From the NCBI RefSeq assembly GCF_002024165.1, contig NZ_MWQN01000001.1, forward strand, positions 6,510,001 through 6,574,000: 64,000 nucleotides of DNA, given 5' to 3'. Position numbers and translations under genes: made by a program. The notes under the pieces are model-generated. The model did not search any database, was not told the DNA's origin, and worked only from the letters and a program-made list of their open reading frames with translations. Shown here piece by piece: positions 29,021 through 37,207 of this stretch. Within the stretch, counting starts at the first letter, position 1. Each line of letters begins with the position of its first letter. The DNA comes from Embleya scabrispora. Lineage in GTDB: Bacteria; Actinomycetota; Actinomycetes; Streptomycetales; Streptomycetaceae.

Positions 29021-30007
29021 TCAGGGGAAAAGCGAGGACATCACGTCGTCGAGGGTGACCAGGCCCAGTGGCGCGGAGTCCGGCGCCAGCACCAGGGCCA
29101 GGTGGGTGCGGGAGCCGCGCATGCGGGCCAACAGGCCGGTCAGCGCGGTGTCCGGGGTGACGGTGACAAGCGGATAGACCGGTACCGAAGCATCCGTTTC
29201 GGGCGCCAGCACGTCGAGGACGTGGACGTAGCCCTCGGGGCGCCCGGCCGGGTCCAGAACGGGGAAGCGGGACAGACCGGTGCGCACCGCGACCTCTTCG
29301 AGGGCGGCCGCCGACACCGGCGCGGGCAGCGCCACCACGTCGGACCACGGGTGCAGCACCTCGCCGGCCGTGCCGGAGTGCAGCGCGAGCGCGCCGGCGA
29401 GCCGGTCGTGTTCGTCCACGTCCAGCAGGTCGTGCTCGCGCGACTCGGCGAGCAGCGCCGGAAGTTCCTCGGCGGTGTACACGCTGCGCACCTCGTCCAC
29501 CTGCCGCACCCCGAAGACGCGCAGGCAGAGGTTGGCGATGTGGTTGAACAACCACAGGATCGGCGCGGTCACCCGGGCGAACACCAACAGCGGCGGGGTC
29601 AGCCACATCGCGCACTCCTCGGGCCCGGCCAGCGCGATGTTCTTGGGCACCATCTCGCCGAGCACCATGTGGCAGAACACCACCACGGCCAGGCCCACCA
29701 CGAAGGCGATCGGATGCACCGCGCCGGCGGGCAGGCCCAGCGCCTCGATCGGGGTGCCGAGCAGGTGTGCGAGCGCGGGCTCGGCCACCGCGCCCAGGCC
29801 GAGCGAGGCCACCGTGATGCCGAGTTGGGCGGCGGCGAGCATGGTGGACAGCCGGCCCATCGCGGTGAGCACCATCGTCGCCCGGCGCGAGCCGGCCTCG
29901 GCCCGGGGCGCGATCCGGGTGCGGCGGGCGGAGATCACCGAGAACTCGGCGCCGACGAAGAACGCGTTGGCCGCGAGCAGGACCAGCGACAGCAGCAGGT
30001 CGCCCAT
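29021..30007 (-). CDS. CNNM/HlyC-CorC-type membrane protein with CBS domains (second of pair)
   Basis: A 328-residue protein with a CNNM (DUF21) transmembrane domain (LLSLVLLAANAFFVGAEFSVISARRTRI, AAAQLGITVASLGLGAVAEPALAHLL, HMVLGEMVPKNIAL) followed by a CBS-pair region starting near LALHSGTAGEVLHPWSDVV and ending GLVTLDDVMSSLF. Family members are linked to Mg2+/Co2+ efflux or homeostasis. It lacks the CorC_HlyC C-terminal domain that the upstream gene has. ATG 30007 overlaps the upstream stop by one base (TGATG), so the two are coupled and may form a heterodimer. Confidence 0.9.
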   Translation of the reverse strand: MGDLLLSLVLLAANAFFVGAEFSVISARRTRIAPRAEAGSRRATMVLTAMGRLSTMLAAAQLGITVASLGLGAVAEPALAHLLGTPIEALGLPAGAVHPIAFVVGLAVVVFCHMVLGEMVPKNIALAGPEECAMWLTPPLLVFARVTAPILWLFNHIANLCLRVFGVRQVDEVRSVYTAEELPALLAESREHDLLDVDEHDRLAGALALHSGTAGEVLHPWSDVVALPAPVSAAALEEVAVRTGLSRFPVLDPAGRPEGYVHVLDVLAPETDASVPVYPLVTVTPDTALTGLLARMRGSRTHLALVLAPDSAPLGLVTLDDVMSSLFP

Positions 30008-31347
30008 CACTCGTCGATCTCCGTCCGCAGTTCCACCTCGTCGATCCGGTGGCGGTCCATCCGGACCACGGTGAGCCGCCGGCCGGCCACGACCACGTGG
30101 TCGCCCACCTGCGGCAGCCGGCCCAGCTCGGCCAGGACCAGGCCGGCCAGCGTGTTGTAGTCGCCGACCGGCATGCGCCAGCCGGCGGCCTCCTCGACCT
30201 CGTCGGCGCGCAGCAGGCCGGACAGGCGCAGCACGTGGGTGCTCGGGGGGCGCTGCGGCGGCGCGTCCGGCTCGTCCGCCGGGTCGTGTTCGTCGGCGAG
30301 GTCGCCGACCAGTTCCTCGGCCAGGTCCTCGGCGGTCAGGATGCCGGCGGTGCCGCCGTACTCGTCGACCACGACGGCCAGCTGGGTGCGACCCTCGCGC
30401 AGGCGCTCGACGGCGCGTTGGAGGTCGAGCGAGGTGGGCACCAGGACCGGGGCACGGGCGATCCGGGTGAGCGGGGTGTGCGGGCGCTCCGCGGCGGGCA
30501 CGCGCAGCGCGTCGCGGACCACGGCCACGCCGACGATCTCGTCCAGGTCCTGGCCGCGCACCGGGATCCGGCTGTGGCCGCACGCGCGGGCGGTGTCGAG
30601 GAGTTCGGTCACCGACGCGGTCGCGGGCAGGGTGACCAGTTCGGTGCGGGGGGTCATCGCCTCGGCGGCCTGCTTGCCGGCGAAGCGCAGGGCGCGGTTC
30701 AGGATCCGGGCGGTGCCGACGGGCAGCGCGCCGGCGCGGGCCGAATGCCGGACCAGTTGGGCCAGTTCGTCGGGGGAGCGGGCCGAGCCGAGTTCCTCCT
30801 GCGGCTCGATCCCGAGCCTTCGCACCAGGGCGTTGGCGGAGCCGTTGAGGAAGACGATCAGCGGGCGGCAGAGCCGGGAGAAGCCGATCTGGAACGGACC
30901 GGCGACGCGGGCGACGCCCAGGGGGCGGGCGATCGCGGCGTTCTTGGGCACGAGTTCGCCGAGCACCATCTGCAAGGCGGAGGCCAGCACGAGGGCGGCG
31001 AACCTCGGGAGGCGGAACGCGGCCTCGGCGAGGTAGCCGGCGATCAGCGAGGTCAGCGTGATGCCGAGTTGGGCGCCGGAGAGTTGGAAGGACAGGGTGC
31101 GCAGGCCGTGGAGTACGCGACGGGCGCCGCGGTCGCCGGCTTCGGCTCGGGCGGCGACGTCGCTGCGCTCGACGGTGACGAGGGAGAACTCGGCGGCGAC
31201 GAACATGCCGTTGCCGGCGATGAGGACGAGGAGGAGGCCGATGGCGAGGGGGGTGTCGATGGGGGCCTCCGGGGGGGAGCGAGCGGCGCCGCTTGCGCCC
31301 GTGCGCTCGTGCCCGGTGGGCGCGGGAGTATGCGTTCGGCCGCCCAT
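30007..31347 (-). CDS. CNNM/CBS/CorC_HlyC membrane protein (first of pair)
   Basis: A protein of up to 446 residues: CNNM domain (NGMFVAAEFSLVTVERSDVAARAEAGDRGARR, SGAQLGITLTSLIAGYLAEAAF, QMVLGELVPKNAAIARPL), CBS pair (AMTPRTELVTLPATASVTELLDTARACGHSRIPV; TQLAVVVDEYGGTAGILTAEDLAEELVGDLADE) and a CorC_HlyC domain (LSGLLRADEVEEAAGWRMP…GDHVVVAGRRLTVVRMDRHRI). The start is unusual: the only in-frame ATG is at 31347, beside an intergenic repeat array and without a Shine-Dalgarno site, whereas GGAGG lies five bases before an ATC codon at 31260 exactly where homologues begin. See findings. Confidence 0.85.
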   Translation of the reverse strand: MGGRTHTPAPTGHERTGASGAARSPPEAPIDTPLAIGLLLVLIAGNGMFVAAEFSLVTVERSDVAARAEAGDRGARRVLHGLRTLSFQLSGAQLGITLTSLIAGYLAEAAFRLPRFAALVLASALQMVLGELVPKNAAIARPLGVARVAGPFQIGFSRLCRPLIVFLNGSANALVRRLGIEPQEELGSARSPDELAQLVRHSARAGALPVGTARILNRALRFAGKQAAEAMTPRTELVTLPATASVTELLDTARACGHSRIPVRGQDLDEIVGVAVVRDALRVPAAERPHTPLTRIARAPVLVPTSLDLQRAVERLREGRTQLAVVVDEYGGTAGILTAEDLAEELVGDLADEHDPADEPDAPPQRPPSTHVLRLSGLLRADEVEEAAGWRMPVGDYNTLAGLVLAELGRLPQVGDHVVVAGRRLTVVRMDRHRIDEVELRTEIDE

Positions 31348-31351
31348 CCGG

Positions 31352-31640
31352 GGGCCTTGTCCTCAAGCGCCGGACGGGCTGGGTGGGTTGCCCCGGGTGG
31401 GGAGGCTGCGGTTGTGGGTTGCTTTGTCCTCAAGCGCCGGACGGGCTGGATTTGGTGGTGTTGTGCTGGGAGGCTGCGGTTTGGTGGGGCTTTGTCCTCA
31501 AGCGCCGGACGGGCTGGGTGGGTTGCGCCGGACGGGCTGGGGTTGGTGGTGTTGTGCGGGGAGGCTGCGGTTTGGTGGGGCTTTGTCCTCAAGCGCCGGA
31601 CGGGCTGGGTGGGTTGCGCCGGATGGGCTGGGTGGGTTGC
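31352..31640. repeat. Cluster of streptomycete intergenic repeats (ttgtcctcaagcgccggacg)
   Basis: Four near-complete copies start at about 31357, 31423, 31491 and 31582, and two partial copies (gcgccggacgggctgg, or with one substitution) lie at about 31525 and 31617. They alternate with a second G-rich motif (gggaggctgcggtttggtgg). All copies have the same orientation. No reading frame in the 31348-31675 gap looks coding. The core unit is a common short repeat in Streptomyces intergenic regions; usually one or two copies occur at a site. Confidence 0.85.
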
Positions 31641-31675
31641 CCCGGGTGGGGTTTTGGGCTTGGGGGGCGGCTTGG

Positions 31676-32509
31676 TTATGGGGTTACGAAGGTGTAGCCG
31701 TTGGACTTTAGTTCGGGGATTATTTGTTCGAGCATTGTCATGGTTTGGCTGCGTTCGCCGCCGCCGTCGTGGCACAGGATGATGCCTCGGGGGCCGAGTT
31801 GGCCGTGGACGTTCTGGAGCATTTTGGGGACGCCGGCCTTCTGCCAGTCGTTGGTGTCCACCGTCCAGTGCAGTGAGCCCATGCCCAGTGACGCGGCGGT
31901 CTGGCGCACCTCCTCGGACCAGTTGCCGCCCGGAGCGCGGAACCAGCGCACGGGCGTTCCGGGGGAGGCCTTGTGGATCCACTCCAGCGTCTCCTGCATC
32001 TGGCCGTGCATCTCCTGCGGCGTGCGCTTCTTCAGGTTGATGTCGTGCGTCATGCTGTGGTTGCACAACGTGTGGCCGGCCGCGACCACCTTGCGGACCA
32101 GGTCCGGGTGGTCCTTGGCCTGTTGGCCGACCATGCAGAAGGTGGCCTTGACGTCGTTGCGGGCGAGGATCGACAGGGCCTTGTCGGTCCACTCCGGCCA
32201 CGGCCCGTCGTCCAGGGTCAGGGCGACCACCTTGCCCTCGCCCTTGACCTTGCTCACCAAAGTGGCGTCCGCCGGCGGCTGCTGCGCGGCCGGCGGCGTG
32301 GCCGGCTCCTGCGCGTTCGGGCTGCCCGGTTGCAGCGGTGCCTGTATCTCCTTGGGCGCGTCGCCGGCCCTGGGCGAGGCCGCCGCCGACCAGCGGCCGT
32401 CGCCGGCGACATTCCACACGAGTGCGCCACAGACGAGGATCGCGATGACCGTGACCACTGCCTGGAATCGCAGACCCTGTATCGGCAGTGCCCGAATCAA
32501 CCCCCGCAC
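31676..32509 (-). CDS. Membrane-anchored polysaccharide deacetylase (NodB/CE4)
   Basis: A protein of about 277 residues with an N-terminal membrane segment (FQAVVTVIAILVCGALVW), a Pro/Gln-rich linker and a complete CE4 domain: TLDDGPWP (catalytic base and metal Asp), HSMTHD (metal His pair), RAPGGNW, DTNDW and LCHDGGGERSQT. It should deacetylate an extracellular polysaccharide such as peptidoglycan or chitin-like material. GTG 32509 is favoured by a GGGGG tract seven bases upstream; TTG 32521 is an in-frame alternative. Its 3' end abuts the repeat cluster. Confidence 0.9.
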   Translation of the reverse strand: MRGLIRALPIQGLRFQAVVTVIAILVCGALVWNVAGDGRWSAAASPRAGDAPKEIQAPLQPGSPNAQEPATPPAAQQPPADATLVSKVKGEGKVVALTLDDGPWPEWTDKALSILARNDVKATFCMVGQQAKDHPDLVRKVVAAGHTLCNHSMTHDINLKKRTPQEMHGQMQETLEWIHKASPGTPVRWFRAPGGNWSEEVRQTAASLGMGSLHWTVDTNDWQKAGVPKMLQNVHGQLGPRGIILCHDGGGERSQTMTMLEQIIPELKSNGYTFVTP

Positions 32510-32810
32510 GACAACCCCCAAAAAGATCTCGCTTCGGCGCCTTGGGAAGAGGCCACCCTAGGTGATCGCCGACAAGGCTTGAAGATCCACCACCGGATGC
32601 TTCCTCGATGTGATCAGTGACGTGGTTGTCGGCCTCGTGGTTCCCCTGTGTTTCGTCACGGTCGATCGGTAATGTTCCCAATGTCGGCCCGATGCATCGG
32701 TTGGGGGGAACGTCGGCGGGAACGTTCGGCACGTCCCGATCCGACAGGTACCGGATTGCGACCACTCGACCGGCTCCCTACCGGAGCCGGGTTCCTGGGG
32801 AGGGGCATTC
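32510..32810. other. Divergent promoter spacer (301 bp)
   Basis: It separates the divergent deacetylase and GCS2-ligase genes. It is clearly less GC-rich than the flanking genes and contains no protein-like frame, as expected of a double promoter region. The GGGGAGGGG site for the downstream gene is at its right edge. I see no clear -35/-10 pair or palindrome. Confidence 0.5.
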
Positions 32811-34289
32811 ATGGGCGAAAAGGTCGAGGTCACCGAGTTCGGCAGGTCCGATCGGCAGCGCTACCGGCACAAATTGCGTCGATGTCTGGAAACGCTCCAG
32901 CGCATGCTCGACGAGAACCGGTTCGAGAGCGCTCGAAAGCTCATGGGTGTCGAGATCGAACTCAACCTGGCCGATGCCGCCGGCCGGCCCCGGATGAGCA
33001 ATGCCGAAGTACTGCGGCGGATAGCCAGCCCCGATTTCCAGACGGAACTGGGCCTGTTCAACATCGAGGTCAACATTCCGCCGCACCGGCTGACCGGACC
33101 GGTGTTCTCCGAATTGGTGGAGGAACTGCGCACGAGTCTGGACTACGCGGATCGCAAGGCCGCCGAACTCGACGCGCGGATCGTGATGATCGGAATTCTG
33201 CCGACCCTCACCGACGCGCACATGGCGTTCGAGACGATATCCGACAACGCGCGCTACACGCTGCTCAACGACCAGATCCTGAACGCCCGGGGCGAGGACA
33301 TCCGGCTGCGCATCGACGGCGTCGAGCGGCTGGACACCACCTCCACCACGATCGTCTCCGAGGCCGCGTGCACGTCCGTGCAGTTCCACCTCCAGGTCAC
33401 GCCGCGCAATTTCGCCCCGCTGTGGAACGCGGCGCAGTCGATCACCGGAGTGCAGTGCGGCATCGGCGCGAACTCGCCGTTCCTGTTCGGTCGCGAGTTG
33501 TGGTGCGAGACCCGGCCGATCCTGTTCGAGCAGGCGTGCGACACCCGGCCGGAGGAATTGATCGCGCAGGGTGTCCGGCCGCTGACGTGGTTCGGCGAAC
33601 GCTGGATCGATTCGGTGGTCGACCTGTTCGAGGAGAACCTGCGGTATTTCCCGTCGCTGTTGCCGATCTGCGACGACGAGGATCCGATCGAGGCGCTGGA
33701 TCGGGGCGACGTGCCGCATCTGCGCGAGCTCAAGCTGCACAACGGCACCATCTACCGGTGGAACCGCCCGGTCTACGACGTCGCACGCGGGAAACCGCAT
33801 CTGCGGGTGGAGAACCGGGTGTTGCCGGCCGGACCGACCGTGGTCGACATCATGGCCAACGCGGCGTTCTACTACGGCCTGGTGCGCTCGCTGGTGGACG
33901 ACGACCACCCGGTGTGGGAGCGGATGCCGTTCGAGGTGGCCACCGGCAACTTCCACGCGGGCGCCCGCTTCGGCATCGACGCCGAGTTGAACTGGCCCGG
34001 ACACGGCACCGTTCCGGTTACCCGACTGGTCCTGGACGACCTGCTGCCGCGCGCGTACGAGGGGCTGGACCGGTGGGGCATCGACCCGCGCGAGCGGGAC
34101 GAGTACCTGGGCATCATCGAGCAGCGCTGCCTCCTGCGGGTCAACGGGGCCGGCTGGCAGAGCGCGCAGTACCACCACTACCGCGACGCCAAGGGCATGG
34201 ACCGACTGGAGGCGTTGCGCGCGATGACCCTGCGCTATGCCGAGCACATGCGCGGCGGTGACCCGGTGCACACGTGGCCCGTGGGCTGA
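32811..34289 (+). CDS. GCS2-type glutamate-cysteine ligase-like carboxylate-amine ligase
   Basis: A 492-residue protein of the glutamate-cysteine ligase type 2 superfamily. KLMGVEIELNLAD near residue 45 carries the Mg-ATP glutamates of this fold, NIEVNIPPHRL is the second acidic strand, and later come SVQFHLQV, YRWNRPVYDVARGKPHLRVENRVLPAGPTVVDIMANAAFY and GNFHAGARFG. It probably couples an amino acid to a carboxylate with ATP; whether cysteine is the acceptor (as in EgtA or mycothiol-related enzymes) cannot be settled here. GGGGAGGGG precedes the ATG. It is followed at 35 bp by a CPBP protease gene. Confidence 0.82.
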   Translation: MGEKVEVTEFGRSDRQRYRHKLRRCLETLQRMLDENRFESARKLMGVEIELNLADAAGRPRMSNAEVLRRIASPDFQTELGLFNIEVNIPPHRLTGPVFSELVEELRTSLDYADRKAAELDARIVMIGILPTLTDAHMAFETISDNARYTLLNDQILNARGEDIRLRIDGVERLDTTSTTIVSEAACTSVQFHLQVTPRNFAPLWNAAQSITGVQCGIGANSPFLFGRELWCETRPILFEQACDTRPEELIAQGVRPLTWFGERWIDSVVDLFEENLRYFPSLLPICDDEDPIEALDRGDVPHLRELKLHNGTIYRWNRPVYDVARGKPHLRVENRVLPAGPTVVDIMANAAFYYGLVRSLVDDDHPVWERMPFEVATGNFHAGARFGIDAELNWPGHGTVPVTRLVLDDLLPRAYEGLDRWGIDPRERDEYLGIIEQRCLLRVNGAGWQSAQYHHYRDAKGMDRLEALRAMTLRYAEHMRGGDPVHTWPVG

Positions 34290-34323
34290 CGACGGGCTTG
34301 TCCGCGCTCGATACCGTGTGCCT

Positions 34324-35121
34324 GTGATCACCGAGCCCGCGTCCGAGACCGTCGAGACGCCCACCCAGCCCCGGCGCCGCGTGCTGCGCTCCGAGGTGGT
34401 GCTGGTGCTGGCCCTGTCCCTGGGGGCGTCCGGGGTCTCCTCGCTGATCTCCTTCCTGGGTTCGCTGACCGCGCCGGGCGGGCTCGGCCACAAGGCCGCG
34501 GTGTTGAACGGCTCGCGCGCGGTGGATCGGCCCTGGTTGGACCTGGCCTGGCAACTGTTCGGGATCGCCACCGCGCTGGTGCCGGTCTTCCTGGTCGCGC
34601 ACCTGCTGATGCGCGAGGGCTCCTCGCTGCGCGTACTCGGGGTGGACCGCACCCGCCCGTGGTGGGACCTGGGGCGCGGGACGGCGGTCGCGGCGGCGAT
34701 CGGCGGATCCGGCCTGGCGCTGTACCTGGGCGCGCACGCGGCCGGGGCCAACCTGACCGTGGTGCCCACCACGCTGCCCGACGTGTGGTGGCGGATCCCG
34801 GTCCTGGTCCTGTCCGCGATCCAGAACGCGGCCCTCGAGGAGGTGATCGTCCTCGGCTATCTGCTGCGCCGGCTCGACCAGTTGCGGGTGCCGTGGATCA
34901 AGGCGGTGGTGATCGGCTCGGTCGTGCGCGGCTCCTATCACCTGTACCAGGGCATCGGCGGGTTCTTCGGCAACGTGGTGATGGGCGTGCTGTTCTGCCT
35001 GCTCTACCGGCGCTGGGGACGGGTGATGCCGCTGCTCGTGGCGCACGCGCTGATCGACATCGTGGCGTTCGTGGGCTACGTGCTGCTGGCCGGCCGGGTG
35101 GACTGGCTGCCGACGGCGTAG
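34324..35121 (+). CDS. CPBP-family intramembrane metalloprotease
   Basis: A 265-residue polytopic membrane protein of the CAAX protease/bacteriocin-processing (CPBP/Abi) family. The motifs are motif 1 ALEEVIVLGYLLRRL with the EE pair, motif 2 RGSYHLYQG with His, and motif 3 AHALIDI with His. About seven or eight membrane segments are seen. The EExxxR arginine is displaced (EEVIVLGYLLRR), as in some actinobacterial members. GTG 34324 (or GTG 34318) follows GATACCGT only a few bases upstream, consistent with a leaderless transcript. Substrate unknown. Confidence 0.87.
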   Translation: MITEPASETVETPTQPRRRVLRSEVVLVLALSLGASGVSSLISFLGSLTAPGGLGHKAAVLNGSRAVDRPWLDLAWQLFGIATALVPVFLVAHLLMREGSSLRVLGVDRTRPWWDLGRGTAVAAAIGGSGLALYLGAHAAGANLTVVPTTLPDVWWRIPVLVLSAIQNAALEEVIVLGYLLRRLDQLRVPWIKAVVIGSVVRGSYHLYQGIGGFFGNVVMGVLFCLLYRRWGRVMPLLVAHALIDIVAFVGYVLLAGRVDWLPTA

Positions 35122-35311
35122 CGGCGGGGTCGGCCCGACTCCGGGGTCGTGCGGGGTTGTCGTGGCCGGTCGCGACGATCGATTTGTGGACTCATGGGTA
35201 CGTCTTGGGGGCGCCGTTGGTGTCTGATGGGCATTGTGGGCAGACCTCCATCGAGCGGGGTTCGCCGGCGGACAGGCGCATATCGGGCGACGCGGGGACG
35301 CAGGGGGTCGT

Positions 35312-35890
35312 ATGGACAACCGGAGGCGGGCGGAGTTCTTCTCCACACCGAACCCCATCGGCGGGCCGCCGCGCGGGCGGTTCGGGCTGAACGCGCTGAG
35401 TCGACACCCGGTCCGGATCCTGATGGTGGCCGGCGGACTGATCCTGCTGGTGATCGTCTTCTTCGTGGCGCTGCTCACGGTGGACGGCGGCGGGTCGGGC
35501 GACAAGAAGAAGTCGGTGGACGCGACCGGCGGCAAGAGTTCGTCGGCCTCGCCGAGTCCGGGCAAGTCCGGTACGGGCAAGGCCACGACCGGGCCCGGGC
35601 AGAGCGCGGCGGGGCCCAAGCCGGGCTCGGTCGCGGCCACCGTGCACACCGGCGGCTGGCTGGTGATGTACAAGGGCACGTCGTACCAGTCGGACAAGGT
35701 CGTGCAGATCAAGACCGGCACCGAGGTGCGCGCGAACTGCCATGCGGAGGGCTCGATCGCCTACTACGCGGGCTCCTCCAGCAAGACGTGGGCGCAGATC
35801 GACGTGGAGGGCAGGACCGGGTTCGTGCCCGCGATATTCCTGGACACCGGCGGCGACGTGAGCAAACAGATACCCGCCTGCACGAGTTGA
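35312..35890 (+). CDS. Membrane-anchored hypothetical protein with an extracellular SH3-like domain
   Basis: A 192-residue protein: a short cytoplasmic N-terminus, one membrane segment (PVRILMVAGGLILLVIVFFVALLTV), a Gly/Ser/Lys/Pro-rich linker, and a C-terminal beta-rich domain (GGWLVMYKGTSYQSDKVVQIKTGTEV…KTWAQIDVEGRTGFVPAIFL) that reads like a bacterial SH3 domain (WaqV…GrtGwVpa). Two Cys (ANCHAEG and IPACTS) could form a disulphide outside the cell. ATG 35312 follows AGGGGG. It lies just before the conflict-type gene cluster but is separated from it by 96 bp, so membership is uncertain. Confidence 0.75.
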   Translation: MDNRRRAEFFSTPNPIGGPPRGRFGLNALSRHPVRILMVAGGLILLVIVFFVALLTVDGGGSGDKKKSVDATGGKSSSASPSPGKSGTGKATTGPGQSAAGPKPGSVAATVHTGGWLVMYKGTSYQSDKVVQIKTGTEVRANCHAEGSIAYYAGSSSKTWAQIDVEGRTGFVPAIFLDTGGDVSKQIPACTS

Positions 35891-35986
35891 GCGCTCGCGC
35901 ACGCCTCGGAACGCACTCCATCGGGTCGGTCGGATCACCGGCGTACGGCGGGCGGGCGGACCGGGATCGACTCCGGGGGAGAGCCC

Positions 35987-37207
35987 ATGACCACGCTCGT
36001 CTTCGTGCACGGAACCGGCGTGCGCGATGTGACCGACTCGGCCGCGGTCCGCACCATCACCGCCAGGGTCGCCGCACGGCTGCCGGGGGTGCGGGTGGAA
36101 CCGGTGGACTGGGGCGCGGCGTTCGGCGTCGAGGTCTCGCCCGAACTGCGCACGCTGATCGGGATCGCCGACCCCGCCGAGTGCGGACCGGCCGCCGAGG
36201 TCGACCCCGAGGAGGCCGAACTGCGGTTGTGGGCGGTGTTGGAACGACACCCCCGCCACGAACTGCGCGAGGTGGCCGCGGGCGTGGCGCCCGGCGGGCG
36301 GCGGACCGAGGCGGCCGAGGATCTGCGCTGGGCGGTGGAGCACGACGTGGTCGGGATCGACCTCGCCGCGGTGTTGCCCGGCGTGCCGCCCGAGTGGCCG
36401 GACGTCTTCGCCGCGGCGGCGCGGGACGTCGCCGACTCCGCCGAGTTCACCGGCGCGGTCGAGGCGTTGGCCGCCGGCGCCGACTACGACGTGATCGGCC
36501 GCGCCGTGGTGGCCGGCTTCGAGCAGGCGCTCGCCGCCCGGCCCGGGGCGCCGAGCGCGTGGTCGCCGGAGTGGCGCGACACCCTGGTCGCCGCCGTGCG
36601 CGACGCGTGCGGCGGCACCACCGCCGGCGGCACCTGGGTCGGCCGGACCTTCAAGAGCGGCCTGATGTACGCGAGTTGGCCGCTGCAGAACACGCTGCGC
36701 GGCGGCACCCTGGGCAACAGCGTGCCCGCGATCGGCGACATCCTCCACTACCAGGCGCACGGCGCGACGCTGCGCGCCTACCTCGCGGCGCGGATCGCCC
36801 GGATCGAGGGGCCGGTGGTGCTGCTCGCGCACTCCCTGGGCGGGATCGCCTCGTTCGAGACGCTGGCCGAGGCGGCCGGGCCCGACACGCCCGAGCGGCG
36901 GCGCCATCCGCTCCCGGGCGTACGGGCGCTGATCACCGTCGGCTCGCAGATCGGCTACCTCGGCGCGGTCGGCGCGCTCGCGACCCACCCGGCGCAGGCG
37001 GAGCCGCCGAGCCGGTTGAGCATTCCGTGGACCAACGTGTGGAACGCCCGCGACTGGTTGTCGTTCCGCGCCGCACCGGTCTTCGGGACGGCGGTGCGCG
37101 ACGTCGAGGTCCGGGTGCGCCGGCCCTTCCCCCGGTCCCACGGGGCCTACTGGCGCTGCCCGCGGCTCTACGACGAGATCGCGCGCGCGGTGGAGGGCGC
37201 TCGGTGA
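35987..37207 (+). CDS. Alpha/beta-hydrolase (lipase-like), first gene of module A
   Basis: A 406-residue protein starting TTLVFVHGTGVRD (HG motif of the oxyanion-hole strand), with the nucleophile elbow LLAHSLGGIASFE near residue 280 and a later NVWNARDWLSF segment whose Asp fits the catalytic acid. The first Gly of GxSxG is Ala here, which some hydrolases tolerate. The middle 150 residues (Ala/Asp/Glu-rich helices) are lid-like and unfamiliar. GGGGGAGAG precedes the ATG. Its stop overlaps the caspase-like gene (GTGA), so the hydrolase is co-translated with the signalling module and may be an effector acting on lipids, esters or peptides (inference). Confidence 0.72.
   Translation: MTTLVFVHGTGVRDVTDSAAVRTITARVAARLPGVRVEPVDWGAAFGVEVSPELRTLIGIADPAECGPAAEVDPEEAELRLWAVLERHPRHELREVAAGVAPGGRRTEAAEDLRWAVEHDVVGIDLAAVLPGVPPEWPDVFAAAARDVADSAEFTGAVEALAAGADYDVIGRAVVAGFEQALAARPGAPSAWSPEWRDTLVAAVRDACGGTTAGGTWVGRTFKSGLMYASWPLQNTLRGGTLGNSVPAIGDILHYQAHGATLRAYLAARIARIEGPVVLLAHSLGGIASFETLAEAAGPDTPERRRHPLPGVRALITVGSQIGYLGAVGALATHPAQAEPPSRLSIPWTNVWNARDWLSFRAAPVFGTAVRDVEVRVRRPFPRSHGAYWRCPRLYDEIARAVEGAR

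Noticed and set aside
31053-32765. 570-codon minus-strand frame crossing the repeat cluster
   Set aside because: It mixes antisense, repeat-derived and out-of-frame deacetylase sequence; the repeats have no coding bias.
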